NCBI GenBank assembly: GCA_039414355.1
Contig: JBCDJN010000021.1
Span: 1-55,065, forward strand
Origin: JBCCQL01 sp039414355
GTDB taxonomy: Bacteria; Planctomycetota; Planctomycetia; Pirellulales; Lacipirellulaceae
Direction of reading: 5' to 3'
DNA: 55,065 nt
The notes beneath the pieces were generated by a model. It did no database searches, was not told the origin of the DNA, and saw nothing but the letters and a program-made list of their open reading frames with translations. Of the stretch, positions 17,405 through 26,263 are shown one piece after another (positions within the stretch are counted from its first letter, which is position 1; each line of letters begins with the position of its first letter). The position numbers and the translations under genes were made by a program.

Positions 17405-17537
17405 GATTCGGCTCTCGATGGTGGCAACGTTCGGCGTCTTGCCGGTAAGCGCCGCCGCCCACGGCGCGAGTGGCCGCAACGTAGCCAATCGCAGGGCGAC
17501 CGACGAGTTCAGCTTCGCATCGCGCCGGCCGCCGCCA

Positions 17538-18935
17538 TCAAGGCGCCGCCGGCTGTGCTAGCGTGTGCCAGCTTAACACTTTCTGCGTTAGGGCGTCGGC
17601 AACTTCACGGTTGGATTCCGCTAGGTTGTTCGACTCGGCGGCGTCGGCAGACAAGTCATAGAGTTGTTGTCGGCTGCCGTCGAAGTCGCACAGCAGTTTC
17701 CATGGGCCTTCCCGGACAGCGAGGTCGGGAAGGTTCTTCACGCCGACAAACTCCTTGCGATCAGGCGGACGCGAGAAGAAGAGTGGCTTGCTGCGAGACG
17801 CCTGCTCGCGGCCGAGCAGCGTTGCCGAGAGGTCTTCGCCGTCGGCGTCGGCTAGCGACTTAGCGCCGGCGACCGAAACGACCGAAACGGCCAAATCGAT
17901 CGAAGACAAGACGGACGATTCGTTCCGCGTGCCGGCGACTCCGTTGGCCAGCAGCCCCGGCCCCCAAACGATGAGCGGCGAGCGGACGCCCCCTTCAAAG
18001 AGCATCGCCTTGCCGCCCCGCAGCGGGTCGCTGGAACCGACACTTGGCTGGGGGCCGTTGTCGCTGCAGAAGACAACCAGGGTGTTCTGCCGCAACTCTT
18101 CGTCGTCGCGAAGCCAATCGAAGAGCGGCGCCAACTGTTCGTCCATGGTCGTAAGCACCGCTTCGTACTTTGCGCGGGTCGGCTCCGCCCAACGATCGAG
18201 CGGCGGGTAGAGCGGCGTGTGAACGTCGTCCGGCCAGACGTTGATGAAGAACGGCTTGCCGTCGGCGTGGGCTTGCTTGGCGAAGTCGAGCGCGGCGCCC
18301 GTGAACGCCTCGGTAACACGGCTGCGATCGACCCACGTGATCTCGCCGCGGCCCAGCTTGTCGGAGCCGAGCGTCCAACGCTTCGGATTCTTCTTGCCCG
18401 GCTCATGGCACAAGGCCAGCACGCGGGGGCCAAGCCCTTCGAAGTTGGTAAGCGACGCGTCGAAGCCGTACTCGGTGATCAACGGCGCCTCGCCCACGTC
18501 ACGCTGACCGCCCATGTGCCACTTGCCGAAGTGCCCGGTCGCGTAGCCCTTCGCCTGGAGGTTACGCGCGACCATGGGCGCCGACGGATCAAGCCAATTG
18601 GCGAGGCCACGCTCCGCGTTCAGTTCTCTGCGGGCAAGGTACGACGTGATCCGCCAACGCTGCGGGTATTGGCCCGTGGAGAGCGCCACGCGCGACGGCG
18701 AGCAGATTGGCGAGTTCACATAGAACTGGGTGAATCGCAAACCCTCATCGGCGAGCCTGTCGATGTTGGGCGTCGCGCCGGGCGGGCCGCCGAAGCAGGA
18801 GAGGTCGCTCCAGCCCATGTCGTCGATGAACACGACAACAATGCTCGGCGCAGCGGCCCGCGTGGGTGCTGCCAGCGCCAGAGCTCCGGCGCAGGCGGCA
18901 ATCAGCATCGCGATGGACTGGCTGAATCGACTCAT
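17538..18935 (-). CDS. Secreted sulfatase (arylsulfatase A type)
   Basis: A 465-residue sulfatase of the alkaline-phosphatase superfamily that removes sulfate esters, probably from sulfated polysaccharides. A signal peptide (residues 1-28, ending near TRAAA) sends it to the periplasm or outside. The formylglycine site is Cys78 in CSPSR (78-82), the Cys-type signature that needs formylglycine-generating enzyme or anSME; neither is in the window. Asp38-Asp39 in FIDDMGW and the GKWHMGG motif provide metal and active-site residues, and FCSDNGPQPS is the later metal site. The length is normal. It is a lone gene here, with no adjacent carrageenan or ulvan enzymes, so the substrate is open. Confidence 0.93.
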   Translation of the reverse strand: MSRFSQSIAMLIAACAGALALAAPTRAAAPSIVVVFIDDMGWSDLSCFGGPPGATPNIDRLADEGLRFTQFYVNSPICSPSRVALSTGQYPQRWRITSYLARRELNAERGLANWLDPSAPMVARNLQAKGYATGHFGKWHMGGQRDVGEAPLITEYGFDASLTNFEGLGPRVLALCHEPGKKNPKRWTLGSDKLGRGEITWVDRSRVTEAFTGAALDFAKQAHADGKPFFINVWPDDVHTPLYPPLDRWAEPTRAKYEAVLTTMDEQLAPLFDWLRDDEELRQNTLVVFCSDNGPQPSVGSSDPLRGGKAMLFEGGVRSPLIVWGPGLLANGVAGTRNESSVLSSIDLAVSVVSVAGAKSLADADGEDLSATLLGREQASRSKPLFFSRPPDRKEFVGVKNLPDLAVREGPWKLLCDFDGSRQQLYDLSADAAESNNLAESNREVADALTQKVLSWHTLAQPAAP

Positions 18936-19025
18936 AGGTTGCTCGCCGATCTCTGCTTCGTTGTTGAGGGGTGTCGTTCGCGCGCCCCGTTGGCTGCCGC
19001 GACGGCGCTTCGAGCCTTGTGTGTA

Positions 19026-19703
19026 TCACGCCGTTCGCATAACCGCCGCCAACACGGCCATCAGCAGCAAGGTGAGGTGCAACGCGACGCCGACGATCAA
19101 CAGCGGCGTGCGTTTCGCAAAGACGCTTGCCATGAGGCCCGCCGCCCACGCCGCCCAGAAGAGCGGTGACGCCAGCAACGTGGCGCCGATGAGCAGCCCA
19201 GCGGCAAACGCCGCGAGGACCATGCCCGCAACGCCCCAGTGATCGTCTCGCAGCGACACCGACCTGGCCGCGGCGGCGACTGGCGCGCGGGGCTCCGGCG
19301 GTGGTGGCGGCGCGAACTCAATGACCGGCGGCGCCGGGGGGCCTGCGGGCTCGGCGACCACGGTTTGCGAGGCGACGGTCTGGGGGGCGACGTGCGGCGG
19401 CGCGACCACCGGCGATGCCGCGTGCGCCGTCGGCGTGACGGGCGGTGCTGAGGCTCGCGCGAGCGGAGGGCCTTGCTCGGGTTGTGGAGCGGGCTCGGGC
19501 TGTGGGGCCTGTTGCGGCGCCGCCTCGGGGTCGTGCGAGCTCGGTGGCACGCTCTCGGTGAGCCGCAGGACGAATCGCTGGCCGCAATCAGTGCAGCGAG
19601 CCAATCGGCCGAGCACCTGCTCGCGCACCGGGTGAGCCTGCCCGCAGTGGGGGCAGTGCACAATCACCGCGGCCACGGCGGCTTGGGGCGTTGGCTCGTT
19701 CAT
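19026..19703 (-). CDS. Zinc-ribbon (MJ0042-type) membrane protein
   Basis: A 225-residue protein with an N-terminal zinc ribbon: CPHC at 17-20 and CTDC at 37-40, the pattern of MJ0042-type ribbons that open many planctomycete membrane proteins. A Pro/Ala/Gln-rich linker follows (about 55-145). Three hydrophobic segments in the C-terminal third end the protein without a cytoplasmic domain. The role is unknown; the ribbon may bind protein or act structurally at the membrane. The start at the ATG at 19703 places the ribbon near the N terminus as in relatives, whereas the longer frame from 19739 adds 12 residues with no support. It is divergent from the DUF1080 gene, about 110 bases away. Confidence 0.8.
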   Translation of the reverse strand: MNEPTPQAAVAAVIVHCPHCGQAHPVREQVLGRLARCTDCGQRFVLRLTESVPPSSHDPEAAPQQAPQPEPAPQPEQGPPLARASAPPVTPTAHAASPVVAPPHVAPQTVASQTVVAEPAGPPAPPVIEFAPPPPPEPRAPVAAAARSVSLRDDHWGVAGMVLAAFAAGLLIGATLLASPLFWAAWAAGLMASVFAKRTPLLIVGVALHLTLLLMAVLAAVMRTA

Positions 19704-19815
19704 TGTGCTCAGTATCCCAAAGCGTGATGCCCGAAGCAAAGCGATCGGGTCGGTTGCCAGGCGAAGCCGGGCGCCGCACGATGGTGAGCGACCACAGCCC
19801 CTTCACGGTGAACCC

Positions 19816-20499
19816 ATGATCGAGAAGACAATCGACCACGCCGCTGTGCCCGCCATCCTCCTCGTTGGCGTGCTTTCGCTGCCTTTGTGTGCTCAGACAG
19901 CAGGAGGGGAGCCCGGCTTTGAGTCGCTGTTCGATGGCGAGTCGCTCGAAGGTTGGGTCGGCGACAAGTCTTCGTACTCGGCTGCCGATGGCGTGCTGTC
20001 GTCCAAGCAGGGCGCCGGTGGCAACCTCTATACCGCTCGTCAGTTCGCCGACTTTGCATTCCGCTTTGAGTTCCGACTGACACCCGGCGCCAATAATGGC
20101 ATCGGCCTGCGGGCGCCCGGCACCGGCGACGCCGCCTACACCGGCATGGAATGCCAGGTGCTGGACAACACGGCCAAGCAGTACAAGAACCTCAAGCCTT
20201 GGCAGGCCCACGGCTCCATCTACGGCGTCGCGGCCGCCGAGCGGGGGGCCCTCAAGCCTGCCGGCGAGTGGAATGAGCAGACGATTCTCTGCCAGGGCGA
20301 TCGGGTCTCGGTAACCCTCAACGACCAGGTGATTCTCGACGTCGACCTCGCCGAGGCCGCCCCAGACGGCAAGACGATCGACGGCCGAGAGCACCCGGGA
20401 CTATTTCGCAAGTCCGGTCATATTGGGCTGTTAGGGCACGGGGCGGTGGTCGAGTTCCGGAATCTGGCGGTGCGGGAGCTCCCGCCGCCGGGCCCGTAA
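19816..20499 (+). CDS. Secreted DUF1080 (3-keto-disaccharide hydrolase domain) protein
   Basis: A 227-residue protein with a signal peptide (to about residue 26, ...LPLCAQTAG) and one DUF1080 domain of laminin-G-like fold. Typical signatures are FESLFDGESLEGW (33-45) and GANNGIGLRAPG. Members of this domain family cleave 3-keto-disaccharides or bind sugars. The ATG at 19816 was chosen because it starts a normal signal peptide; the upstream in-frame ATG at 19705 gives an Arg-rich leader. It stands just before the ECF sigma locus, separated by about 165 bases, and may or may not belong to the carbohydrate programme there. Confidence 0.87.
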   Translation: MIEKTIDHAAVPAILLVGVLSLPLCAQTAGGEPGFESLFDGESLEGWVGDKSSYSAADGVLSSKQGAGGNLYTARQFADFAFRFEFRLTPGANNGIGLRAPGTGDAAYTGMECQVLDNTAKQYKNLKPWQAHGSIYGVAAAERGALKPAGEWNEQTILCQGDRVSVTLNDQVILDVDLAEAAPDGKTIDGREHPGLFRKSGHIGLLGHGAVVEFRNLAVRELPPPGP

Positions 20500-20665
20500 T
20501 CCGCCCGTAGATACGTCGGCTGCGGCGATCCGCGAATCGATTTTCCGGATTCTGATACCAATCCGCAGGGCGGCGCGCATTACTTGGTCACACGGCTGAG
20601 CTGGGCGGGTCCAGTCGGATCAGCTCGCGTTTGGGCGAGCACCCAGCTGCCTTGGCGTCGTTTGG

Positions 20666-21289
20666 ATGCGCATGGCGGATTACTCCTCTGCTGGCGAGTC
20701 GCACAATCCGAATCCCGACCCCGGTGCCGAGAGCACGACGGGCGAGCGATCGGAGTCGGAGGCTTCACGCGAGCAGCGGGCGGACTTCGCCCGCATTTTC
20801 GCCGCCCACGACCGGTGGCTTTACGCGTACCTGATGTCGCTGCTCGGCTCCCCGGCGGACGCCGAAGAGGTTTTTCAAGAGGTTTGCGTCGTCGTGTGGC
20901 GGGATTACGAGAAGTTCGACCCCGCCACCAACTTTATGAAGTGGGCCAGCGTGATCGCACACAACCAAGTCCACCGATTCCGTCGTTCGCGGGCCCGCGC
21001 CGCGCACGCGTTCTCGGACGTGACGGTTGACCTGCTGGCCCAAGACGCGGCCGACCAGGCAGACTTGTTAGAAGACCGCCGCCGGGCGCTGCACGGTTGT
21101 CTGAAGAAGCTCCGCGAAAATGATCTCGAACTGGTGCGCACCTGCTACGGCGACCCAAAACGAACCATGAAGGCGTCCGCCGAGCTGCTCGGCAAGCCGG
21201 TTAACACGGTCTACAAGGCGATGAACCGTATCCGCCAATCGCTGCACGATTGCATCGATCGCACTTTGGCTACGGAGGGCGTGTCGTGA
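20666..21289 (+). CDS. ECF sigma factor, planctomycete type
   Basis: A 207-residue RNA polymerase sigma factor of the extracytoplasmic-function group, of the kind found in Rhodopirellula and Verrucomicrobium relatives. Region 2 lies at about 38-105 (FARIFAAHDRWLYAYLMSLL, then DAEEVFQEVCVVVW), region 4 at about 145-200 (SAELLGKPVNTVYKAMNRIR, a helix-turn-helix). The N-terminal 30 residues are acidic and Ser-rich. Its stop overlaps the GTG start of the next gene, so the two are translationally coupled, the usual arrangement for a sigma factor and its membrane partner. The start at 20666 or 20672 is uncertain as no Shine-Dalgarno is visible. Targets are unknown but the plus-strand glycan locus downstream is an obvious guess. 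Confidence 0.92.
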   Translation: MRMADYSSAGESHNPNPDPGAESTTGERSESEASREQRADFARIFAAHDRWLYAYLMSLLGSPADAEEVFQEVCVVVWRDYEKFDPATNFMKWASVIAHNQVHRFRRSRARAAHAFSDVTVDLLAQDAADQADLLEDRRRALHGCLKKLRENDLELVRTCYGDPKRTMKASAELLGKPVNTVYKAMNRIRQSLHDCIDRTLATEGVS

Positions 21290-23145
21290 ACGACTCCAGC
21301 AAGAACCCCTCTGGGAAATCAGATCGCTCCGCCGATGAGCCGCGGCAGCTCGAGGGTCAGATTGATGACCTGCTCAACCAAGGGCTCGATCGCGAGCAGG
21401 CGGATCAACTCGATCAACAACTGAGTTCCGACGCCAACGCCCGGCGTGTCTATCTGCAGCGGATGTTTGTTGAAGCGGAGCTGCACGCGTACCACGCGGA
21501 GCCGGTGTCCAGCGACGATCACCGGCGAGAGGCGCCGGTCGCCGATCCGAGCGCGACGTCCACGGAGCCAGCGCGACGCCCGCTTTCTGCCTGGGCGGCC
21601 ATCGCCGCTTCGCTGCTGGCGGTGGCGTCGCTTTCGAGCTTGCTTACGCTGGCCGCCACCGGTCGCTTTTCATCGCACGCACACAACCAACTGGCACACA
21701 GCGATAGTCAGCCCGAAACGCCGGCCGAGGCCGTGGCCACGATCGGCGCCACGCAGAACTGCCGATGGAAGGCGACCTCGCAGGCGGCCGGGGCTGGGGC
21801 GAAGCTGCCGGCGGGCGCCAAGCTTGAGCTTGAAGCGGGCGTCGCCGAGATCGCTTTTGCGGACGGGGCCCGGCTGCTGCTCGAAGGCCCGGCGTGCCTC
21901 GACATCAACGACGGTCACGACGCGCGGCTGGTCTACGGCCAGCTCTCCGCCAAGCTGCCTGAGGGCCCGGACCGGCTCAACCTGGCCGCCGGCCGGCTCG
22001 CCATCGCCGAGGGGTCAACCGCCGGCCCCGCCGAGTTTGGCCTGCTGGCCGATGGCAGCGGGGGCGGTGAAGTGCACGTCTTCGGCGGATCGGTCGGCGC
22101 CGTGTTGTTCGGCCCCCAAGGTCAGCAGCTACGCAGCCTCTCGCTCAACAAGTTCGAGGCGGCCCGTGTCACCCAGGCGTCGACGTCCCTCGCGCGCTTT
22201 AACGCCGACGGCGATCGCTTCGTCCGCTCGCTCTCGTCCGGCAACGGGCTCTACGCCTACGAACCCTTCGACTACACGCCGGGCCCGCTGTCTTGGCAAA
22301 ACGGCGGCTTCGGCTGGGCAGGCGCCTGGGAAGACATCGAGTTCGAAGAGCCCGAGGTCTACATCAACGACTGCGAAACAACCAACCAAGTCGCCGCGGG
22401 CAGCCTGGGGATCGGCGAGCTGGCAACCGCCGGTAACCACGCGATTCAGACCGCCCAACGCAACCGGATCCGCCGCGTGCTTAGCACCTCCATCGGAAGC
22501 GTGCTGAGCACCGCCGGCTTTGTTGAGAACAGCGACGGGCACAACCTGGTTGGCCGCGATGGCAAACGGTTGTACGTAAGCTTCGTGCAGCGGGTCGACC
22601 GCCTCGACGATGTCTTCTACGGCTTGGAGCTCAACCGCGGGGACGGCAACGGCAACCGTGTCCTCTGCATCGGCAACGGCGCCGACGGCGCCGGCTACGG
22701 TGTGACGTCGAACTACAACGCGTATGGCGCGAGAAACTACAAGCGGCTTGGAGAAGAGACTCTGAAGGCCAATCTCATGGTTATGAGGTTTGACTTTGGT
22801 GTCGACAACCGAGACGTCGTGACCGTCTACCGCAACCCCGAGTCGCTGCTGGACGAAGACCTGTGCACGAAGGATGCGGTGCTCCGGGGCAACTTCGCCT
22901 TCGACCGGCTAAGCCTGGGCAACTTTGATGGGAGCAAGAATCACGAGGTCGACGAGGTGCGGATCGGATCGAGCTTCCGCGCCGCCACCGGTCTCCGCGA
23001 CCCGAAGGCGCCGATGATCAGGCCGCTCGCAAGGCAGTGGCGTCGGTTCGACGTGGGCGAGCTTCGTGTGGTTAAGGCCGCCGCGTGGTTAAGCAACTCA
23101 CCGTTTGGAAACCAAGGTCTAGACTCCCTTGGTGGGCGTTATTAA
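21286..23145 (+). CDS. FecR-like membrane protein with LamG-like C terminus, likely anti-sigma partner
   Basis: A 619-residue protein starting at a GTG that overlaps the sigma factor stop (GTGA). The N-terminal 95 residues are cytoplasmic and charged, in the position of an anti-sigma domain. One membrane helix is at about 102-125 (SAWAAIAASLLAVASLSSLL). Outside, residues 155-280 form a FecR-like beta domain (LEAGVAEIAFADGARLLLEG), followed by a larger region (about 305-590) that resembles concanavalin-like jellyroll domains, opening with YEPFDYTPGPLS. The order of parts suggests a sensor that detects an external ligand, possibly a polysaccharide, and controls the sigma factor. The ligand is unknown. 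Confidence 0.85.
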   Translation: MNDSSKNPSGKSDRSADEPRQLEGQIDDLLNQGLDREQADQLDQQLSSDANARRVYLQRMFVEAELHAYHAEPVSSDDHRREAPVADPSATSTEPARRPLSAWAAIAASLLAVASLSSLLTLAATGRFSSHAHNQLAHSDSQPETPAEAVATIGATQNCRWKATSQAAGAGAKLPAGAKLELEAGVAEIAFADGARLLLEGPACLDINDGHDARLVYGQLSAKLPEGPDRLNLAAGRLAIAEGSTAGPAEFGLLADGSGGGEVHVFGGSVGAVLFGPQGQQLRSLSLNKFEAARVTQASTSLARFNADGDRFVRSLSSGNGLYAYEPFDYTPGPLSWQNGGFGWAGAWEDIEFEEPEVYINDCETTNQVAAGSLGIGELATAGNHAIQTAQRNRIRRVLSTSIGSVLSTAGFVENSDGHNLVGRDGKRLYVSFVQRVDRLDDVFYGLELNRGDGNGNRVLCIGNGADGAGYGVTSNYNAYGARNYKRLGEETLKANLMVMRFDFGVDNRDVVTVYRNPESLLDEDLCTKDAVLRGNFAFDRLSLGNFDGSKNHEVDEVRIGSSFRAATGLRDPKAPMIRPLARQWRRFDVGELRVVKAAAWLSNSPFGNQGLDSLGGRY

Positions 23146-23385
23146 ACCTGAAGATACCGATTGGGCCGACTTAGCAGCTTGCTGTTAGGACGGTAGGCGA
23201 GGCTTTTCAACACAACTCATCTCACAACTCGGTTCGGTTCACACTCAGGTGGCCCGGCGGGTTGAGAGGCGGACACTTAGAGAGCACACGGGTAGCCCTC
23301 CCAGCCGGAGGTCCGCCCCTGTCACGTGACGGTTGTCGGCAGACGTGCTGACGGATGTTTTCTTTTCAACAGGAGATGCGAACCA

Positions 23386-24366
23386 ATGAGACGAGTTCTT
23401 TCCTTGCTGGCAGTGGCCGGCATGACGGCGTCGGCCCAGGCGGCCATCGTTGTCGACGGCACCGTGGACGCCGGCTACGGCGCCCCGAAGGCCGTGCAGA
23501 CCGTCGAGACCCAGTTCGGCGATGCGAGTGATCCCAACGGAACCGGCGGCGGCGGCGAGCTGAACGCCGGCTACGCCGTGGTGCGTGGCAACCGGCTGTT
23601 CGTGACGCTCACGGGCAACCAGGAAGGCAACTTTAACAAGGTCAGCGTGTTTATCGACTCGGTTGCCGGTGGCGAGAACGTGCTCGACGGCTCGCTCGCT
23701 TACGACTTTGGTGACGTCTCCTCGAACTTCGGCGGCTTGACGTTCGATTCCGGTTTCGAGGCGGACTACCACCTCTTCGGTCGTTGGGGCGGTGGCGCTT
23801 ATGAGCTGGACATCGTCAATCGTGCCGGCTCCACGGCTGGCGCCGAGCTCGGCAACTTCGGCGCGGCCACCGTTGGCACCGGCACCGGTGTGCAGAGCGG
23901 CAGCATCCTGGCGGGCGGAACGGCAACCACCGGCGCTGACGGCGGTGTCTTCCTCACCCAGGACGTGCCCTTCGGCTTCAACAACACGAACACCGCTGGC
24001 GTGGCCGGCGGAACCAACGCCGCCGACCAGGCGGCCGCCGCGGCTGTCACAACGGGCCTGGAGTTCTCGATCGCGCTGGCCGATATCGGCAGCCCCGCCA
24101 TCGGCGACACGATCAAGATCCACGCCGCGTACGGCAACGGTGACAACAACTTCCACTCCAACCAGATCCTTGGCGGCCTTCCGGCGCCGCAGGGCAACCT
24201 GGGCGGAGACGGCGGTGGAAACTTCACGGGTAACCTCGCCGGGATCGACTTCAACCAGTTCGCTGGCGACCAGTTCTTCAGCGTGGTGGTTCCCGAGCCC
24301 ACCTCGGTGGCGCTCATGCTGATCGCTTCGGTTGGCGGCCTGTCGGTCCGTCGCCGTAACGGCTGA
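23386..24366 (+). CDS. Secreted PEP-CTERM protein, paralogue of the 504-residue protein
   Basis: A 326-residue extracellular protein with a signal peptide (1-19) and a PEP-CTERM sorting tail: VVPEP at about 301-305, a hydrophobic helix, then RRRNG at the end, for cleavage by an exosortase-type enzyme. The body is Gly/Asn/Asp-rich and beta in character. It shares a domain with the protein at 30317-31831: NFNKVSVFIDS here against NFNKMNVFIDS there, and TTGLEFSIALADIG against ETGLEFSIPLSAIG. An AGGAG sequence 8 bases upstream supports the start. Two hairpins follow the gene. It is the first gene after the sigma/FecR pair and may be a major surface product under their control; function is unknown. 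Confidence 0.88.
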   Translation: MRRVLSLLAVAGMTASAQAAIVVDGTVDAGYGAPKAVQTVETQFGDASDPNGTGGGGELNAGYAVVRGNRLFVTLTGNQEGNFNKVSVFIDSVAGGENVLDGSLAYDFGDVSSNFGGLTFDSGFEADYHLFGRWGGGAYELDIVNRAGSTAGAELGNFGAATVGTGTGVQSGSILAGGTATTGADGGVFLTQDVPFGFNNTNTAGVAGGTNAADQAAAAAVTTGLEFSIALADIGSPAIGDTIKIHAAYGNGDNNFHSNQILGGLPAPQGNLGGDGGGNFTGNLAGIDFNQFAGDQFFSVVVPEPTSVALMLIASVGGLSVRRRNG

Positions 24367-24392
24367 AGTTTGATTGATGCGGTTAGTGGTTA

Positions 24393-24414
24393 ACGCCCGC
24401 GGGGCAGCGGGCGT
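24393..24414 (+). terminator. Hairpin after the first PEP-CTERM gene
   Basis: Eight bases (24393-24400) pair perfectly with 24407-24414 around a six-base loop, about 27 bases after the PEP-CTERM stop. No T-run follows, so it may be a leaky terminator or a 3'-end stabiliser that lets the first gene be expressed above those downstream. Confidence 0.4.
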
Positions 24415-24432
24415 CCCGCTCTTCTCGCTGCT

Positions 24433-24451
24433 CGGGGAGATCGACTCCCCG
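24433..24451 (+). terminator. Second hairpin before the DUF1559 gene
   Basis: CGGGGAG at 24433-24439 pairs with CTCCCCG at 24445-24451 around a five-base loop. Together with the hairpin at 24393-24414 it forms a structured spacer between two secreted-protein genes. There is no T-run. Confidence 0.35.
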
Positions 24452-24555
24452 GCGGCGGGACGCGGGGTGTAAAGAAAGACTCGGACGACTCAACGGCTCA
24501 CCCCAGGGCCGTGTTTCAACCCCGCGGTGTGTTTTAACGGTTAAGGAGATTGCCC

Positions 24556-25590
24556 ATGCGGTCGCGTCGCACTCACAACGCCTTTACGCTCGTCGAACTG
24601 CTGGTGGTGATCGCCATCATCGGCATCTTGGTCGCCCTCTTGCTGCCGGCCGTGCAGGCCGCGCGTGAGGCTGCCCGTCGGATGAGCTGCCAAAACAACC
24701 TGAAGCAGATCGGGCTGGCGTGCCTGACGTACCACGACGTGCAAAAGCACTTCCCCATCTCGGTGGGGCAGTGGAACGAGGAGTTTGATCTGGAAGGAAA
24801 CGCCGTCGGCAACGGAAGCATGTTCACGTCGAACGGCGGCCCCGGCTACCACGGCGCCGGATGGTTGACGCAGATCCTGCCGCAGATTGAGCAGGGCGCC
24901 ATCTACGACTTCTTGGACCAGAACGGCGGCTTCGAGGGGAGCTTCTCGGCCCGGGGAGCGCGTGGTGGCGGTATTGGGCGCCCCGAGGTCCGCCAGGTTG
25001 TCGAGCAACAGCAACAGTCGTTTTCTTGCCCGTCTGACGAGAGCGCGCAGCCGAGCACGAAGCAGTTCTACTGGGTTGAGGCGCTCGTCGGCACCACCAG
25101 CTACAAGGGCAGTATCGGCTCGTCCGTCATCGCGGGAACGAACGCGGATGAGCCGGCCGGCACAACGTCTTTGAGTGGTGGCCCCGATGGTGCGCCCGAT
25201 TGCCACAACAAGATTGAGTGTGACGGGATCTTCTGGCGCAACTCGTACTACCGCCCGGTCTCGATCCGTCAGGTCGTCGATGGGACAAGCAACACGTACT
25301 TGGCGGGAGAGTCGGTCGTCTCGCAAGACTTCCACTCGGCGTGGGCGTTTGCCGACGGTGACTGGGCGACGTGTGGCGTTCCCATGAACAACCTCCGGTT
25401 CGAGTCGACCGAAGACGAGCTGCGGACCAACTGGTGGGAGCACCGTGGCTTTGCCAGCTTGCACCCCGGCGGGTCGCAGTTTGTGTACGTCGATGGCTCG
25501 GTGCACTTCGTCTCGGAAGACATCAGCACGCCGGTCTACCGCGGCTTCGGCACGCGGAACTTCGGCGAAGTCCCGGTTGACGAGAACTAG
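24556..25590 (+). CDS. DUF1559 family protein with prepilin-type N terminus (second copy)
   Basis: A 344-residue DUF1559 protein. The pilin-like leader ends before Phe10 in AFTLVELLVVIAIIGI (9-24), followed by a hydrophobic helix to about 36 and the conserved ARRMSCQNNLKQIGLA. The H-X9-DG signature lies near residues 302-313 (HPGGSQFVYVDG). AAGGAGA six bases upstream fixes the ATG at 24556; a TTG two codons earlier is less likely. It is followed within 40 bases by two small putative lipoprotein genes, a frequent planctomycete arrangement of DUF1559 plus carboxypeptidase-regulatory-like lipoprotein. It may form surface filaments or pseudopili linked to polymer handling; that is inference. Confidence 0.94.
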   Translation: MRSRRTHNAFTLVELLVVIAIIGILVALLLPAVQAAREAARRMSCQNNLKQIGLACLTYHDVQKHFPISVGQWNEEFDLEGNAVGNGSMFTSNGGPGYHGAGWLTQILPQIEQGAIYDFLDQNGGFEGSFSARGARGGGIGRPEVRQVVEQQQQSFSCPSDESAQPSTKQFYWVEALVGTTSYKGSIGSSVIAGTNADEPAGTTSLSGGPDGAPDCHNKIECDGIFWRNSYYRPVSIRQVVDGTSNTYLAGESVVSQDFHSAWAFADGDWATCGVPMNNLRFESTEDELRTNWWEHRGFASLHPGGSQFVYVDGSVHFVSEDISTPVYRGFGTRNFGEVPVDEN

Positions 25591-25627
25591 GTTTGGGCTC
25601 TCGGCCATCCCTTACGGAGAACTACTC

Positions 25628-26263
25628 GTGAATCGCTATCTGTTGCTTCCGCTTGCTGTCGTCGCCGCGGCTGTCGCGGCGCAGACGACGGGCTGCGGAA
25701 CGCCATCGGTCGAACTCGGCACGGTGAACGGCACCGTGCTGATCGACGGCGAGCTGGTCGACAGCGGTACCGTGACGTTCAGCCCGGTTGTTGAGGGGCC
25801 GACCGCATCCGGCCGCGTGCGCAGCGACGGGAGCTACGCCCTGCAAGTGGGGCAGGGCGACATCAACAACCCGGACGCTTCGCGAGTGCCCGCGGGCGAG
25901 TACATCGTGACCGTCGTCGTCAACGCTCCGTCAACGGAAACGCTTGGCGAAGGCGGCCCGCCGCTGCCGGGGCCCCGGATCACCGCCGAGAAGTACGCGA
26001 GCGCCGACACCAGCGACCTGAAGCGAACCGTCGAGCCTGGAGCGAACGTGTTCGCCTTTGAGCTGCAGCGGGCGGAGCCGGCCGCGACGGAAGACCAGGC
26101 GCCGGATGGTGAATCGCCCGATGGCGAGGGCGCCGACGAGCAGCCCGGCGAGCCAGAAGCCGCTGCGGGTGAGACCGAGGCCGGCCCGGAGGCGTCCAGC
26201 CCCGAGGCCGATCCCACCGAAGCCGACGCCACGGAAGCCAAAGAAGCCGAGGGGAATTCATGA
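25628..26263 (+). CDS. Secreted protein with carboxypeptidase regulatory-like domain and acidic tail
   Basis: A 211-residue protein starting at GTG 25628 with GGAG nine bases upstream. A hydrophobic leader (residues 3-19) ends at TTGC, a weak lipobox, with Cys23 as the possible lipid site. Residues 30-145 resemble the small beta-sandwich (carboxypeptidase regulatory-like or transthyretin-like) proteins common next to DUF1559 genes: GTVLIDGELVDSGTVTFSPV, then SGRVRSDGSYALQVGQGD and PAGEYIVTVVV. From about 155 the chain is almost all Glu, Ala, Pro, Asp and Gly, an acidic disordered tail not found in the neighbour. Its stop overlaps the start of the next gene (ATGA), so the two are coupled. Confidence 0.83.
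   Translation: MNRYLLLPLAVVAAAVAAQTTGCGTPSVELGTVNGTVLIDGELVDSGTVTFSPVVEGPTASGRVRSDGSYALQVGQGDINNPDASRVPAGEYIVTVVVNAPSTETLGEGGPPLPGPRITAEKYASADTSDLKRTVEPGANVFAFELQRAEPAATEDQAPDGESPDGEGADEQPGEPEAAAGETEAGPEASSPEADPTEADATEAKEAEGNS

Noticed and set aside
13793..17863. A very long plus-strand open frame opposite nifJ
   Set aside because: It is the GC-rich shadow of nifJ: the translated sequence is Val/Arg/Gly/His-rich without domains, while the minus strand encodes an intact enzyme with all cofactor motifs.
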